Origin: Caballeronia insecticola
Lineage (GTDB): Bacteria; Pseudomonadota; Gammaproteobacteria; Burkholderiales; Burkholderiaceae
Length of the DNA: 64,000 bases
Reading direction: 5' to 3'
Assembly (NCBI RefSeq): GCF_000402035.1
Contig: NC_021287.1
Coordinates: forward strand, 806,001 to 870,000
Notes under the pieces: generated by a model
Seen by the model: the letters and a program-made list of their open reading frames with translations, nothing else
What the model was told of the DNA's origin: nothing
Databases searched by the model: none
Translations under genes and position numbers: made by a program
In this document: positions 28,189 to 37,587 of the stretch, piece after piece
How the letters are laid out: every line of letters begins with the position of its first letter
How positions within the stretch are numbered: position 1 is the first letter of the stretch

Positions 28189-28470
28189 GGTTGATGAAGA
28201 CATTGCGGACCGGGCGCGCGTTACGCGGTTTCCGTTCGCTTCGTGGGTTGCCGTGAAAAACCGGAGCTGCCTTTGAGCGGAACGGACTGCGCGCACGTAG
28301 ATCGCCATCCAGACACGAACATATCACCGCAATATCCTAAAAATATTGTCGGTCCCGTATCAAGATTATGCGGATGCGCTGATGCGCGAAAGGGAAAGCG
28401 CGCGGCGAGGCAGAGATGGGGCGGCGGCGACGCGCCGCCCGCGGCGTGATTCGGCGTAAAGCGGGAACAA

Positions 28471-28968
28471 TTACCGGACGGAAGCGCGCAATTTGCGCTT
28501 GAAACGCAGACTCGCGGCGACCAGCACGAAGATCACGGCGAACGCGATCAGCGACCATTGCGGCAGCGACAGCCCCAGAATGGGCGGATAAGGCGTCTCG
28601 CACAGCCCGGCCACCTTGAACACTTGCGGCAGCCAGCTTGCGGGCGGCAGGCCGTCGACGATCGGCTGCAAAGCATCGAAGCCGCAGCTGAAACCCGGAT
28701 GCGACTGCACATACACGTGACGCGCGGCCGTGGCGAGACCGCCGAATGCAGAAATCGCGACGAGCATTTCGAGCAGCGCGATGCCGCGCCAGTTATTGAA
28801 GCCCGCGCCGAGGAACGCGAAGATCGCGATCAGCACGAAGAAATAGCGCTGGATGATGCACAGCGGGCACGGATCCTCGCCGTGGAAGAACTGGAGGTAC
28901 AGCGCACCGCCGACGAGTCCGAGACTGACCAGTCCGAGCAGCACGAGCAGGCGTCGCTCGCGGCGCAT
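28471..28968 (-). CDS. dsbB: Disulfide bond formation protein B (quinone reductase DsbB)
   Basis: The inner-membrane protein has four helices. It reoxidises periplasmic DsbA and passes electrons to ubiquinone. The first periplasmic loop carries the CPLC pair ([14 protein letters not shown]). The second loop has the Cys of [11 protein letters not shown] and the Cys of [22 protein letters not shown], the other catalytic pair. The start is ambiguous: ATG 28968 ([14 protein letters not shown]) is preceded by CAGGGCG at a workable distance, while ATGs at 28989 and 29016 would add 7 or 16 residues with poor ribosome sites. Confidence 0.9.
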   Translation of the reverse strand: MRRERRLLVLLGLVSLGLVGGALYLQFFHGEDPCPLCIIQRYFFVLIAIFAFLGAGFNNWRGIALLEMLVAISAFGGLATAARHVYVQSHPGFSCGFDALQPIVDGLPPASWLPQVFKVAGLCETPYPPILGLSLPQWSLIAFAVIFVLVAASLRFKRKLRASVR

Positions 28969-29143
28969 GACCTGGTCGCCCTGATGCATCGTAAAGTGGT
29001 TCAAAGAGTTGTTCATTGTTTCGCAACGATTCGAGAAGGAAGCACCTGAGTTGCGGAGTATCGCGGTGAATTCTAGCGCGAACGCGACATGCGCCATATT
29101 AGCAACACATTCGACGCCACATTTGCCGCGTCAAGGTGCCGAT

Positions 29144-30523
29144 TCAGCGCGTCGTATCCAGTACCGCTTCCACCGCGCGCCCGATCGACAGCAATGCGTC
29201 GTCCGCGTGCGGCGCGCCCGCGAGCATCAGGCCGACGGGCGCTTCGCCGCGCGGATGGCAGGGCAGCGACAGGCCGCAGGCATCGAGAAAATTGAAGGCT
29301 GTCGGATTGCGCAGGATGAGCGCGTTGGTGCGCGTGAAGGCGTCGTCGTCGGCTTGCAGATCGGCGATGCGCGGCGGCAGCACCGGCACCGTCGGGCACA
29401 CGATGGCGTCGAAGCGCTGCCAGAGCGTCGTGCGCGCTTCGTCGATCATCGCGGCGCGGGCCTCGCACAAGTCGATGTAATCCGCCGCGCTCGCCGCCTC
29501 GGCGCGCTTCAGGCGCGCGAGCACGCGCGGATCGTAGTCGCCCGCGTGTTCCGCCATCAACTTACGATGCCACGCATACGCCTCGATCGCGACGAGCGGA
29601 AAACGATTGATCTCTGGCAGCCGGTCGAGCGGCGCGAAACGCACGTCTTCGACGAGCGCGCCCGCCGCCGCCAGATGATTGATCGCCGCGGCCACCGCAC
29701 TCGCTACCGGCGCCTCGACGCCGTCCGTCACGTAGTTCGTGAGCACGCCGAGGCGCACGCCGTCGAGCGGACGCGTCGCGGGCACGCCGGGATCGCGCCC
29801 GGCGAGAATGCGATCGACGAGCGCGCAGCACGCCACCGACACGCCGATCGGCCCGAAGGAATCGAGCGTCTTCGACAGCGGCACGCCGCCTTGCTTCGGG
29901 ATGCGGCTCGCGGTCGGCTTGAAGCCGGTGATGCCGCACAGCGCGGCGGGAATGCGGATCGAGCCGCCGGTGTCGGTGCCGAGCGCCACGGCCGCCATGC
30001 CGTCCGCCACCGACGCAGCCGCGCCCGACGACGAGCCGCCCGCGATGCGTTCGTCGCCCGGCACGTCGGCGCGCCACGGCGAATGCGGCGTGCCGTAATG
30101 CGGATTGAGACCCAAGCCGGAGAACGCGAACTCGCTCATGTTGGTGCGCCCGACGAGCACCGCGCCCGCACGGCGCAGACGCGCCACGGCGACGGCGTCG
30201 GCGCGGGCGGGCGCGGCGCCGTTCAGCACGGTCGAGCCGGCGCGCGTCACCTGGCCTTCGATATCGAATAAATCCTTGATCGAAACGGGAATGCCCGCCA
30301 GCGGAGAGAGCACGGTGCCGGCGCGGCGCAGCGCGTCGTGCGCATCGGCGGCGGCGCGGGCGTGCTCGGCATCGACATGGAGAAACACCGTCGAACCTTG
30401 GCCCGCGGCATCGGCGATACGTTCGAGCGCCGTCTCGACCAGCGCGCGGCTGGTCGTGCGTCCGGCGCGGAGATCGGCGGCGAGTTGGGCGAGCGGGGCG
30501 AACTGCGGCGAAGGAGTCGGCAT
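29144..30523 (-). CDS. Amidase of the amidase-signature family
   Basis: The 459-residue Ser-Ser-Lys hydrolase has its catalytic Lys in GIPVSIKDLFDIEG, the cis-Ser in ERIAGGSSSGAAASVADGM and the nucleophile Ser in LGTDTGGSIRIPAALCGITG. The family includes GatA, but there is no gatB or gatC nearby. The C-terminus lacks clear substrate-defining features, so the substrate is unknown; it may be an amide, an aryl amide or an allophanate-like compound. I use the Met at 30523 (MPTPSPQFAPLAQLAADLRAG). An upstream Met at 30583 would add 20 weakly coding residues. Confidence 0.88.
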   Translation of the reverse strand: MPTPSPQFAPLAQLAADLRAGRTTSRALVETALERIADAAGQGSTVFLHVDAEHARAAADAHDALRRAGTVLSPLAGIPVSIKDLFDIEGQVTRAGSTVLNGAAPARADAVAVARLRRAGAVLVGRTNMSEFAFSGLGLNPHYGTPHSPWRADVPGDERIAGGSSSGAAASVADGMAAVALGTDTGGSIRIPAALCGITGFKPTASRIPKQGGVPLSKTLDSFGPIGVSVACCALVDRILAGRDPGVPATRPLDGVRLGVLTNYVTDGVEAPVASAVAAAINHLAAAGALVEDVRFAPLDRLPEINRFPLVAIEAYAWHRKLMAEHAGDYDPRVLARLKRAEAASAADYIDLCEARAAMIDEARTTLWQRFDAIVCPTVPVLPPRIADLQADDDAFTRTNALILRNPTAFNFLDACGLSLPCHPRGEAPVGLMLAGAPHADDALLSIGRAVEAVLDTTR

Positions 30524-30723
30524 GGCGTCGGGCAGTGGCGTGGCCGTTCGCGAAACGTCCGGCGCGTGGCCTGCGCTTCGCAACGGCGATGAATGGACGG
30601 GCGCGTCGTCCGGGCTAAAGCTCTGAGGCTCGGGCGCCCGAGGTGGCTGTCATTCTAAGCCAGCGAGGTAAGAAATACGCATCGCGGAATGTGCAGGGGA
30701 CGAACGCGCGCCGAAACGCCGGC

Positions 30724-32106
30724 TCAGACGGTCCGCGAGAAGCGTTGCAGGCTGGATTGGCCGAGATAGCGATCGAACACGGAGGCGACGTTGCGCACCA
30801 GCATGCGGCCGGCGGGCAGCACGCGGATGGCGTCGTGCGTGAGATCGATGAGGCCGTCGTCGGCCATCGGCGCGAGGCGCGCGCATTCGTCGGCGAAAGC
30901 GGCGGAAAAGTCGATGCCGTGCGTTATGCCGATGTCATCGAAGCGCAACTCGCCGCCGCACATGAGACGCATGATGACGTCGCGGCGCAAGATGTCGTCG
31001 GCGGCGAGGCGCACGCCGCGCGCGATGGCGAGCCGGCCCGCGTCGATCGCCGCGGCATAGCCTTCGAGATCGCGGGCGTTTTGCGCATAGACATCGCCGA
31101 CCTTGCCGATCGACGACGCGCCGATGCCGATCAGATCGCAATCCGCATGCGTGCTGTAGCCCTGGAAATTGCGTTGCAGCGTGCCCGCGTCCAGCGCGCG
31201 CGCGAGCGGATCGTCGGGCAGCGCGAAATGATCCATGCCGATATACACGTAACCCGCCTCGCCCATGCGCGCGATCACGCGCTCCAGAATGGCGAGACGC
31301 ACGGCGGGCGAGGGCAGCGCGCTCTCGTCGATCTGCCGCTGCATCTTGAAGAGCGACGGCATGTGCGCATAGCCGAACACGGAAACGCGATCCGGCCGCA
31401 GCGCGATGATCGCGTCGAGCGTGCGCGCAAAACTCTCCACGCTCTGATGCGGCAGGCCGTAGATCAGATCGACGCTCACCGACCTGAAACCGTGGCGGCG
31501 CGCGGCGTCGAGCACGGTTTCGGTCATCGCGCGCGGCTGAATGCGGTTGACCGCGCGTTGCACGCGTTCGTCGAAGTCCTGCACGCCGAGGCTCAGGCGA
31601 TTGAAGCCGAGCGAGCGCAACAGTGCGATCGTGTCCGCCGATGCCTCGCGCGGATCGACTTCGATCGAATATTCGGCGTGTTCGTCGGGCACGAGGTTGA
31701 AGTGCGACGCGGTCTCGGACATCAACTCGGCCATCTCGCCGTGCGAGAGAAACGTCGGCGTGCCGCCGCCCCAGTGAAGTTGCGTGACCGGCCGCGACGG
31801 GTCGATGAGCGCGGCCTGCAGCGCCAGTTCGCGTTTCATTCGATCGAGATACGGCCGAGCGTGCGCGCGATTCTTCGTCGCGACCTTGTTGCAGCCGCAA
31901 TAGAAACAGACGGTGTCGCAGAACGGAATATGGAAGTAGAGCGAGAGCGGGGCGTTCGCCGGGCCGCGGCGCGCGGCATCGCGATAATGTGCGGCGTCGA
32001 AAGAGTCGGTGAACTGAATGGCGGTCGGATAGGACGTGTAGCGCGGGCCGTGCGCATCGTAGCGCGCGAGCAGGTCGGGACGGAACAGCGGAGCGGCGGC
32101 ATTCAT
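30724..32106 (-). CDS. hemN: Oxygen-independent coproporphyrinogen III oxidase
   Basis: The 460-residue radical SAM enzyme makes protoporphyrinogen IX anaerobically or microaerobically. The cluster motif CDTVCFYCGC (CxxxCxxC with the extra HemN Cys) is near residue 62. It is followed by THLHWGGG-like TQLHWGGGTPTFLS, SIEVDPREA, VQDFDERVQRAVNRIQP and the HemN C-terminal domain (IGIGASSIGKVGDVYAQN, RRDVIMRLMCGGEL). The start MNAAAPLFRPDLLARYDAHGPRYTSYP at 32106 matches HemN rather than HemW. I looked for an FNR-type palindrome in the 180 bases upstream and did not see one. Confidence 0.96.
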   Translation of the reverse strand: MNAAAPLFRPDLLARYDAHGPRYTSYPTAIQFTDSFDAAHYRDAARRGPANAPLSLYFHIPFCDTVCFYCGCNKVATKNRAHARPYLDRMKRELALQAALIDPSRPVTQLHWGGGTPTFLSHGEMAELMSETASHFNLVPDEHAEYSIEVDPREASADTIALLRSLGFNRLSLGVQDFDERVQRAVNRIQPRAMTETVLDAARRHGFRSVSVDLIYGLPHQSVESFARTLDAIIALRPDRVSVFGYAHMPSLFKMQRQIDESALPSPAVRLAILERVIARMGEAGYVYIGMDHFALPDDPLARALDAGTLQRNFQGYSTHADCDLIGIGASSIGKVGDVYAQNARDLEGYAAAIDAGRLAIARGVRLAADDILRRDVIMRLMCGGELRFDDIGITHGIDFSAAFADECARLAPMADDGLIDLTHDAIRVLPAGRMLVRNVASVFDRYLGQSSLQRFSRTV

Positions 32107-32284
32107 GGCGGGCCTCGGGGGATCGTCCGAGTGTAGGGCGAGCGCGCGCGTCCGCATTGCGCGATATGGTCGCAGCCGGTTAGCGGCAGTTTGACGAAAC
32201 GCAAGATCGAGCGTGGGACCGTGGGACAATACGGCGTTGATTCGCTGTTTTCGTTGTCTTCGCGCCATCCGCTCCAGTCCAGTC

Positions 32285-32602
32285 ATGTCGATCGATTCTT
32301 CGCCTCATGCTTGCCGCGAGGCTTGCGGCGCCTGCTGCATCGCGCCTTCCATTTCGAGCCCGATTCCGGGGATGCCGGACGGGAAGCGCGCGGGCGAACG
32401 CTGCATCCAGCTCGGCGACGATCTGCGCTGCATGATTTTCGGCGACCCGCGCAGGCCGGCGTGCTGCGGCGGATTGCAGCCTGCGGGCGAGATGTGCGGT
32501 GAGACGCGCGAATATGCGTTGACGTGGATCGCGCGGTTGGAGCACGAAACAGCGCCGCAACCATCACAACGACTGCAACAACCGCAGCAACCGCAACTGT
32601 AA
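32285..32602 (+). CDS. YkgJ-family cysteine cluster protein
   Basis: The 105-residue protein has the family cysteine pattern: CREACGACC near the N-terminus, [30 protein letters not shown]. This zinc- or iron-chelating cluster domain is of unknown biochemical role. [14 protein letters not shown] between the cysteines is typical. The last 20 residues are Gln/Pro-rich low complexity, encoded by CAAC-like repeats (32559-32600), and may be a recent slippage expansion. The ATG at 32285 follows no strong ribosome site; an in-frame ATG at 32213 would add 24 residues. Confidence 0.8.
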   Translation: MSIDSSPHACREACGACCIAPSISSPIPGMPDGKRAGERCIQLGDDLRCMIFGDPRRPACCGGLQPAGEMCGETREYALTWIARLEHETAPQPSQRLQQPQQPQL

Positions 32603-32684
32603 TGACGATCGACGGTCCAAATCCCGGACCGCGCCGCTCGGCGCCGAACTGACGAACTCAAGAACACGCTTTGGAGGATCACGC

Positions 32685-33278
32685 ATGACGGAACCCGTCG
32701 CGCCGCTGCGGCGCCGGATCGTGCTGACAGGACTGCTGTCGCTGCCCGCACTCGCACTTTCATCGATCGCGCAAGCTGCGTCGAATTCGATATTTCCTTT
32801 TATTCCGGACCACTACACATTCTCGACGCAGCAAGTCCAGGACGCGGTCGGCCGCAAATTCCCGCTGCAGCGCACGGCCTCGCAGATCTTCGATATCGTC
32901 CTGAGCAATCCTGTCGTGGGCATGGCGGCGGAGCGCAATCGCGTGACGGTGCGCGTCGATGCACGTCTCGCGACGCCTTTCATGCCGAAACCCGTAAATG
33001 GCGCATTCACGCTCTCCACGCAACTCGGCTATGACGCGGCGAGCCGCTCCGTCATTCTCGTTTCGCCGACTGTTGACGACGCGCAGTTCACCGGTGACGC
33101 CGCGCAGTACAACCAACAGATTGCCGGGGTCGGCGCGCAACTCGCGGCGCAACTGCTCGATCGCTACCCGATCCACACCTTCAAGCCCGAAGAACTCCAG
33201 TTCGCCGGCGTTTCTTACGAACCCGGTACAATCACAGTCCTTACAAACGGCATACGTGTGCAGATCGTAGAGAAGTAA
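32685..33278 (+). CDS. DUF1439 (YceB-like) exported protein
   Basis: The 197-residue protein begins MTEPVAPLRRRIVLTGLLSLPALALSS followed by IAQAA, an export signal. The mature domain shows the DUF1439 pattern (FIPDHYTFSTQQVQDAVGRKFPLQRT, NRVTVRVDARLATPF, VNGAFTLSTQLGYD, YPIHTFKPEELQFAGVSYEPGTITVL). E. coli YceB is a predicted lipoprotein of this family; here there is no lipobox Cys, so it is probably a soluble periplasmic protein. It has an excellent ribosome site TTGGAGGATCACGC. The function is unknown. It stands 62 bases before uppP on the same strand. Confidence 0.88.
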   Translation: MTEPVAPLRRRIVLTGLLSLPALALSSIAQAASNSIFPFIPDHYTFSTQQVQDAVGRKFPLQRTASQIFDIVLSNPVVGMAAERNRVTVRVDARLATPFMPKPVNGAFTLSTQLGYDAASRSVILVSPTVDDAQFTGDAAQYNQQIAGVGAQLAAQLLDRYPIHTFKPEELQFAGVSYEPGTITVLTNGIRVQIVEK

Positions 33279-33340
33279 CTCGAAAACCCCGCGCGCGATG
33301 CTTTACAAACAACGGCTATAACGGCGAATAAGGGCTGCGG

Positions 33341-34174
33341 ATGGACTGGATACTGATGGTGAAGGCGCTCATTCTGGGCATCGTCGAAGGCTTGACCGAA
33401 TTTCTGCCGGTGTCGAGCACGGGGCATCTGATCGTCGCGGGCAGTCTCCTGAATTTCACTGATGCCCAGTCGAAAACTTTCGACGTCGTCATTCAGTTCG
33501 GCGCGATTCTCGCGATCTGCTGGGAATATCGCGCGAAGATCGGCTCGATCGTGACCGGGCTGCCCTCGCGCCCGGATGCGCGGCGCTTCACGCTCAACGT
33601 GATCATCGCGACGATTCCGGCTATCGTGCTCGGGCTGATGTTCGAGAAGAGCATCAAGTCGGTGCTGTTTTCGCCGGTGCCGGTGTCGGTGGCGCTGATT
33701 ATCGGCGGGATCGTGATTCTCTGGGCCGAGGCGCGTCAACGCGATCGTGCCGTGCCGCCGCGCGTGACCTCCGTCGACGACCTTTCCTATTCGGACGCCT
33801 TCAAGGTCGGACTCGCGCAATGCTTCGCGCTGATTCCCGGCACCTCGCGTTCCGGCGCGACGATCATCGGCGGCATGCTGTTCGGGCTGGAGCGGCGCGT
33901 CGCCACGGAGTTCTCGTTCTTTCTCGCGATTCCGATCATCTTCGGCGCGACGCTCTACGAAATGGCGAAGTACTGGCGCACGCTCACCGTCGACGATATC
34001 AGCCTGTTCGCGATCGGGCTCGTGGCCGCGTTCGTCTCCGCCTTCGTGTGTGTGCGCTGGCTGCTGCGCTACGTCGCGTCGCACGATTTCACGGCGTTTG
34101 CGTGGTATCGGATCGGCTTCGGCTTGCTGATTCTGATCGTCGGATATAGCGGCGGTCTGAGCTGGGCTGACTGA
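33341..34174 (+). CDS. uppP: Undecaprenyl-diphosphatase
   Basis: The 277-residue inner-membrane enzyme dephosphorylates undecaprenyl diphosphate to recycle the lipid carrier of peptidoglycan and surface glycans. Overexpression confers bacitracin resistance. Motifs are [20 protein letters not shown] (residues 13-32, with the catalytic Glu cluster) and [37 protein letters not shown] (about 164-200, with the catalytic Ser/Arg). Eight membrane segments are apparent. It is followed by a strong hairpin terminator. Confidence 0.97.
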   Translation: MDWILMVKALILGIVEGLTEFLPVSSTGHLIVAGSLLNFTDAQSKTFDVVIQFGAILAICWEYRAKIGSIVTGLPSRPDARRFTLNVIIATIPAIVLGLMFEKSIKSVLFSPVPVSVALIIGGIVILWAEARQRDRAVPPRVTSVDDLSYSDAFKVGLAQCFALIPGTSRSGATIIGGMLFGLERRVATEFSFFLAIPIIFGATLYEMAKYWRTLTVDDISLFAIGLVAAFVSAFVCVRWLLRYVASHDFTAFAWYRIGFGLLILIVGYSGGLSWAD

Positions 34175-34197
34175 CTCTCACATCGCCACAGACGACA

Positions 34198-34223
34198 ACG
34201 CCACGGCATGCCGTGGCGTTTTT
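34198..34223. terminator. Bidirectional terminator between uppP and trmB
   Basis: The arms ACGCCACGGC/GCCGTGGCGT (10 bp) around AT are followed by five T. The two genes converge here. On the minus strand there is no A-derived T run of similar quality, so it mainly ends uppP. Confidence 0.82.
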
Positions 34224-34241
34224 CTTTGCGTGTGCTGCGCT

Positions 34242-35000
34242 TCAGCGGCGACGGAACATCAAATCCCACACGCCGTGTCCGAGGCGCAAGCCGCGTCGCT
34301 CGAACTTCGTGACCGGACGAAAATCCGGGCGCGGCGCGTAGCCGTCGGCGGTGTTTTCCAGCGCGGGCTCTGCCGAGAGCACCTCGAGCATCTGCTCGGC
34401 GTAGTTCTGCCAGTCCGTCGCCAGATGGATATAGCCGCCCGGCCTGATGCGCGCGACGAGTTGCGCGACGAATTTCGGCTGAATCAGGCGCCGCTTGTGA
34501 TGCCGCGCCTTGTGCCACGGATCGGGAAAATAGATGTGCACGCCGTCGAGGCTGTCGGGCGCGATCATGTGTTCGAGCACTTCCACGGCGTCGTGCTGAA
34601 GGATGCGGATATTGCCGAGCCCTTGCTCGCCGATCAGCTTCAGCAGCGCGCCCACTCCCGGCTCGTGCACTTCCACGCCGATGAAATCGTCGCCCGGACG
34701 CGCGGCAGCGATTTCAGCCGTGGTCGCGCCCATGCCGAAGCCGATCTCCAGCACGCGCGGCGCCTGACGGCCGAAGACAGCGTCCCAGTCGGCGTGTTGC
34801 GGAGCGTAGGGCAGGACAAAGCGCGGACCGAGTTCGTCGATGGCGCGTTGCTGCCCCACCGAGACGCGCCCCGCGCGCGTGACGAAACTGCGAATGCGGC
34901 GATGACGCAGGGCGGCGTTTTCGCCTGCATTTTCGTTGGAATTTTCGCTTGCGCCGGCGTCGTGGGCGTCGGCGGCTTCGTCGAGGGGATCGTGGTTCAT
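34242..35000 (-). CDS. trmB: tRNA (guanine-N7-)-methyltransferase
   Basis: The 252-residue SAM-dependent enzyme makes m7G46 in tRNA. Motif [17 protein letters not shown], the family-specific [20 protein letters not shown] and [14 protein letters not shown], and [17 protein letters not shown] at the C-terminus are all clear. The first 30 residues are a polar, Asn/Asp/Glu-rich extension before [18 protein letters not shown] chose the ATG at 35000; the open frame upstream runs through tRNA-Gly and is not coding. Confidence 0.96.
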   Translation of the reverse strand: MNHDPLDEAADAHDAGASENSNENAGENAALRHRRIRSFVTRAGRVSVGQQRAIDELGPRFVLPYAPQHADWDAVFGRQAPRVLEIGFGMGATTAEIAAARPGDDFIGVEVHEPGVGALLKLIGEQGLGNIRILQHDAVEVLEHMIAPDSLDGVHIYFPDPWHKARHHKRRLIQPKFVAQLVARIRPGGYIHLATDWQNYAEQMLEVLSAEPALENTADGYAPRPDFRPVTKFERRGLRLGHGVWDLMFRRR

Positions 35001-35031
35001 GGCGCGGCGGTGCGGGTGACTGCGGGAAACT

Positions 35032-35056
35032 AAAAAGCCGCCTCGAAGGCGGCTTT
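35032..35056 (-). terminator. Intrinsic terminator downstream of tRNA-Gly
   Basis: On the minus strand AAAGCCGCCT/AGGCGGCTTT with a 3-base loop is followed by TTTTTAG. It separates tRNA-Gly from trmB. Confidence 0.8.
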
Positions 35057-35089
35057 CACGGGAATTCTGCGGTGCTTCTGCGTTCATTC

Positions 35090-35164
35090 TGGAGCGGGCG
35101 ATGGGAATCGAACCCACGTCTGTAGCTTGGGAAGCTACGGTAATGGCCATTATACGACGCCCGC
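35090..35164 (-). tRNA. tRNA-Gly (anticodon CCC), CCA encoded
   Basis: The minus strand starts GCGGGCG with the D-arm region GTATAATGGCCATTAC. The anticodon stem GTAGC/GCTAC surrounds the loop TTCCCAA (anticodon CCC), and the T-arm has GGTTCGATTCC. The acceptor CGCCCGC pairs fully with the 5' strand and is followed by T and encoded CCA. The length is 75 nt. Confidence 0.97.
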
Positions 35165-35223
35165 GTGAGCCGCATATTGTAAGCGCAACGCGCCCGCAGG
35201 CGCAATTGCACGGGGTTCGCGCC

Positions 35224-35784
35224 TCAGATGCCGAACAGCGTCATCGATACGGCGAGCCGCGTCACCACCATCAACAGCACCTGCACGATCACGAACAGCA
35301 AAATCGGCGAGAGGTCGATGCCGCCCAGACGCGGCAGAATGCGCCGCAGCGGATCGAGGAAGGGCGCGGTGATCTGATAGAGCAGCGGCATCGCCGGCGA
35401 TTGCGGGTTGAGCCACGACAAAAGCGCCATCAGGATCGTCATCCAGATGATCAGATTCAGCGCCCATTTGACGACGGTCAGCACCGCGACCAGCAGGAGC
35501 ATCGGCAGCATGAGCATCGGATCGACGCCTGCAAGTACGACCATCAACGTGACATACACCGCCGACGCGATGAACGCCGCGAGAATGCTCGCCCAGTCGA
35601 CCTTGCCGCCGGGCAGGATCTTGCGCAGCGGCAGCACGATCCAGTTGGTCGCCTGCATCACGGCATTGGAAACCGGGTTGTACGGCGGCATGCGCACGAC
35701 CTGCATCCATGCGCGCAGCAGGAGCGCGGCGCCGAACAGGGTGAAAACGGTGTTGAGCAGAAAACGGGCGATATCGCCGAACAT
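35224..35784 (-). CDS. YggT family membrane protein
   Basis: The 186-residue protein contains two YggT repeats. The first is [52 protein letters not shown]; the second starts [53 protein letters not shown]. Four or five hydrophobic segments make it an inner-membrane protein. The family is linked to osmotic or potassium tolerance and cell division in some bacteria, but its mechanism is not settled. The start at 35784 has a good ribosome site (AGAGGA, 7 bases). The usual neighbour proC is not next to it here. Confidence 0.9.
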   Translation of the reverse strand: MFGDIARFLLNTVFTLFGAALLLRAWMQVVRMPPYNPVSNAVMQATNWIVLPLRKILPGGKVDWASILAAFIASAVYVTLMVVLAGVDPMLMLPMLLLVAVLTVVKWALNLIIWMTILMALLSWLNPQSPAMPLLYQITAPFLDPLRRILPRLGGIDLSPILLFVIVQVLLMVVTRLAVSMTLFGI

Positions 35785-36641
35785 CTCGGGTCCTCTTGGA
35801 TGCATGCGCAGCGTCGCGACTGCGGCGGGTCGAATGAGCGAAGCTTGAAACGGAATACGGCGGACTAGCAGGCGACGCGTCGCCCTCGTTCAACACGGGC
35901 GTCGCGGGCAGGGACGAGGCGCTCGCTTGCGCGGCGCGCTGCGTGAAATCTGATCTCGATCATTGTCGGTTCTCTTGACTGGACTTCTTCTTCACGAAGG
36001 CATCGCGGCGCGCGCGGCAATGCACCGGACGCTGCGTCGAGCGATTGCGCTTCGCGTTTTTCTTGGCGGCTGCCTGGAATCCCCGCCCACCGGGGCTGCT
36101 CGGTGGGGCGCCGGTCGTCACCATAACACGGCTTGGCGGCGGCTTGGGGGCGCTGTCGCACGCGGCGCCGGCGTTGGCCGCATCCCCATGCCGCGAATAT
36201 GCCGCGAGACGAATGAAAGTGGCTCGTAAGGGACGCGCCGTGTGAAACGCCAGCATCGGAAAACCCTAGTGTTGTCATTTTGAGACGAACGCGAAAAGCG
36301 CATTTCCCGCAAAACTGGCAGGATATAAATACGGAAAGAGAGAAGGCAAGACACCAGAGCGCGCGTGCGTGGGCGAATCGCATGCGGGAAGCGGAGTCGC
36401 CGGGAATACGGGCTCGATTAGCGAGGATTATTTCTGCGCCAGGCGTTTTCGGGCCGAAACGGCATGTTTGATGCTGAATGTGGTTAAAGCCACATCGATG
36501 CCGCGGTTTGGTTCCCTTGCGCACAAAGATGAACGAACTCAGCGCGAAATACTAAAGAGAACACGGATTCGACGGAGAAGATCGGCAGGCAGGACTTCCG
36601 GTCTTTTCATGAGGTTTCATTCGCTACGTTCGGAGGTCGCC
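35785..36641. other. About 850 bases with no confident gene
   Basis: The stretch lies between the divergent YggT and 53-residue genes. It contains one doubtful minus-strand frame (35960-36256), an AT-richer part with a hairpin TGTGG-TTAAAG-CCACA (36478-36493), and presumably promoters for both flanking genes. No tRNA, mobile element or terminator was seen. The G/C third-position signal is patchy. Confidence 0.5.
35960..36256 (-). CDS. Doubtful basic open frame of up to 98 residues
   Basis: From an internal Met at 36124 the last 54 codons show strong G/C at third positions, and the peptide is very basic (FQAAAKKNAKRNRSTQR, DAFVKKKSSQENRQ), as in small nucleoid- or RNA-binding proteins. There is no convincing ribosome site at either Met and the N-terminal half has poorer bias. 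It could be a real small gene or chance in GC-rich DNA. Confidence 0.3.
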   Translation of the reverse strand: MLAFHTARPLRATFIRLAAYSRHGDAANAGAACDSAPKPPPSRVMVTTGAPPSSPGGRGFQAAAKKNAKRNRSTQRPVHCRARRDAFVKKKSSQENRQ

Positions 36642-36803
36642 ATGAGCATTTTCTCTTATCGAAAGCATCTGCGATTCTTGAGTCAGGCCCAGCGGCGACG
36701 CTGGTGGGACCAGAAAAAGCGTCTGACGCCGCGGGTCGTGATCGGCGGCGCTTATGTACCGCCGAATGTCACGCGCGAATTCGCCTATGTGAAAGTAGGC
36801 TGA
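36642..36803 (+). CDS. Small basic 53-residue protein, unknown function
   Basis: The peptide MSIFSYRKHLRFLSQAQRRR continues into WWDQKKRLTPRVVIGGAYVPPNVTREFAYVKVG. It has an ideal ribosome site (CGGAGGTCGCC before ATG), a sensible stop, and an intrinsic terminator 35 bases downstream, so it is very probably a real monocistronic gene although short. The N-terminal half is strongly basic and aromatic; the C-terminal half looks like a short beta hairpin. I do not recognise the family. Confidence 0.7.
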   Translation: MSIFSYRKHLRFLSQAQRRRWWDQKKRLTPRVVIGGAYVPPNVTREFAYVKVG

Positions 36804-36837
36804 AAACGAATCTCTCAAAAGTCTCCAGTAATACTTT

Positions 36838-36874
36838 AAAAGCCCCGCCGGTCAGCCAGTCCGGCGGGGCTTTT
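36838..36874 (+). terminator. Intrinsic terminator after the 53-residue gene
   Basis: The arms AAAAGCCCCGCCGG/CCGGCGGGGCTTTT (14 bp, perfect) surround a 9-base loop and end in TTTT. A-T flanks make it usable in both directions. Confidence 0.87.
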
Positions 36875-37138
36875 ATGTTCAATTGTAAATAGTCGTTACG
36901 CCTCGGAGCCGGTCGCTTACCACGCGCGACACGTGCCGGTCGCGGAGGCGCGTCGAATGGTCGTTCGCCGCCGGTTCGGAAGCCGCGCCTGGCTTTCAGA
37001 TTCGAAGGCGCGTTAAGGAACTTGCAATTTGCAACAAATGGTCCCTGCGTCCGATGGCCTTTTTCGCTAAATTAAGTCTATACCGTCGCTCATCTGCCTC
37101 ATGGACAGGCATCGTGCGAAGCGGCGAGGAGAACTAAA

Positions 37139-37453
37139 GTGAAAAAGCTCGGTGGTTTGTTGGTGGCAGGCGCGCTCGGCGCCGGTCTGATGGGCGCCGC
37201 ACAGGCGCATGTTTCGGTAGGCGTCGGGATCGGGGTTCCGGCGTATCCGGTGTATGCCGCGCCGCCGCAGCCGGTGTACGTTGCGCCGCCGCAGCCGGTG
37301 TATGTCGCGCCGCCGCCGCCCGTGGTCTATGCGCCGCCGCCCGCGGTGGTTGTCGGCGGGTATGGCGGTTACGGTGGGTATGGTTATTACGGCCGGCCGT
37401 ATTATCGTCACCACGGCTACTATCGTCATGGGCCGGGTTACTGGCGTCATTGA
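37139..37453 (+). CDS. Secreted Pro/Val/Tyr/Gly-rich protein of 104 residues
   Basis: The GTG-initiated protein (ribosome site GAGGAG, 7 bases upstream) has a signal peptide KKLGGLLVAGALGAGLMGAAQA. The mature part contains tandem units of the form APPQPVYV (about residues 42-66), then VVVGGYGGYGGYGYYG and a His/Tyr-rich tail (YYRHHGYYRHGPGYWRH). This low-complexity layout occurs in many Burkholderia envelope proteins of unknown role. It is terminated by a perfect palindromic hairpin. Repeats of this sort vary in length between strains. Confidence 0.78.
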   Translation: MKKLGGLLVAGALGAGLMGAAQAHVSVGVGIGVPAYPVYAAPPQPVYVAPPQPVYVAPPPPVVYAPPPAVVVGGYGGYGGYGYYGRPYYRHHGYYRHGPGYWRH

Positions 37454-37473
37454 CCGGCCGGGCCGGCGAAGAG

Positions 37474-37503
37474 AAGGCGATGCACATGTGCATCGCCTTT
37501 TTG
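37474..37503 (+). terminator. Intrinsic terminator after the Pro/Tyr-rich gene
   Basis: A 26-base perfect palindrome (arms AAGGCGATGCAC and GTGCATCGCCTT, minimal loop) is followed by TTTT. Confidence 0.87.
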
Positions 37504-37587
37504 TTTGGGAGTGACTAGTCCAGACGTTTGTGCGTTCCGCCGTGGAACTGGGAAAATGGTGCTTCCCTTCACCTTTCCCCGACTCCG

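Noticed and set aside
30643..32136. A 497-codon plus-strand frame opposite hemN
   Set aside because: HemN on the minus strand has its radical SAM and C-terminal motifs intact. The plus frame is a shadow.
32107..32284. Possible FNR box upstream of hemN
   Set aside because: No TTGAT-N4-ATCAA-like palindrome was seen, although oxygen-responsive control would be expected.
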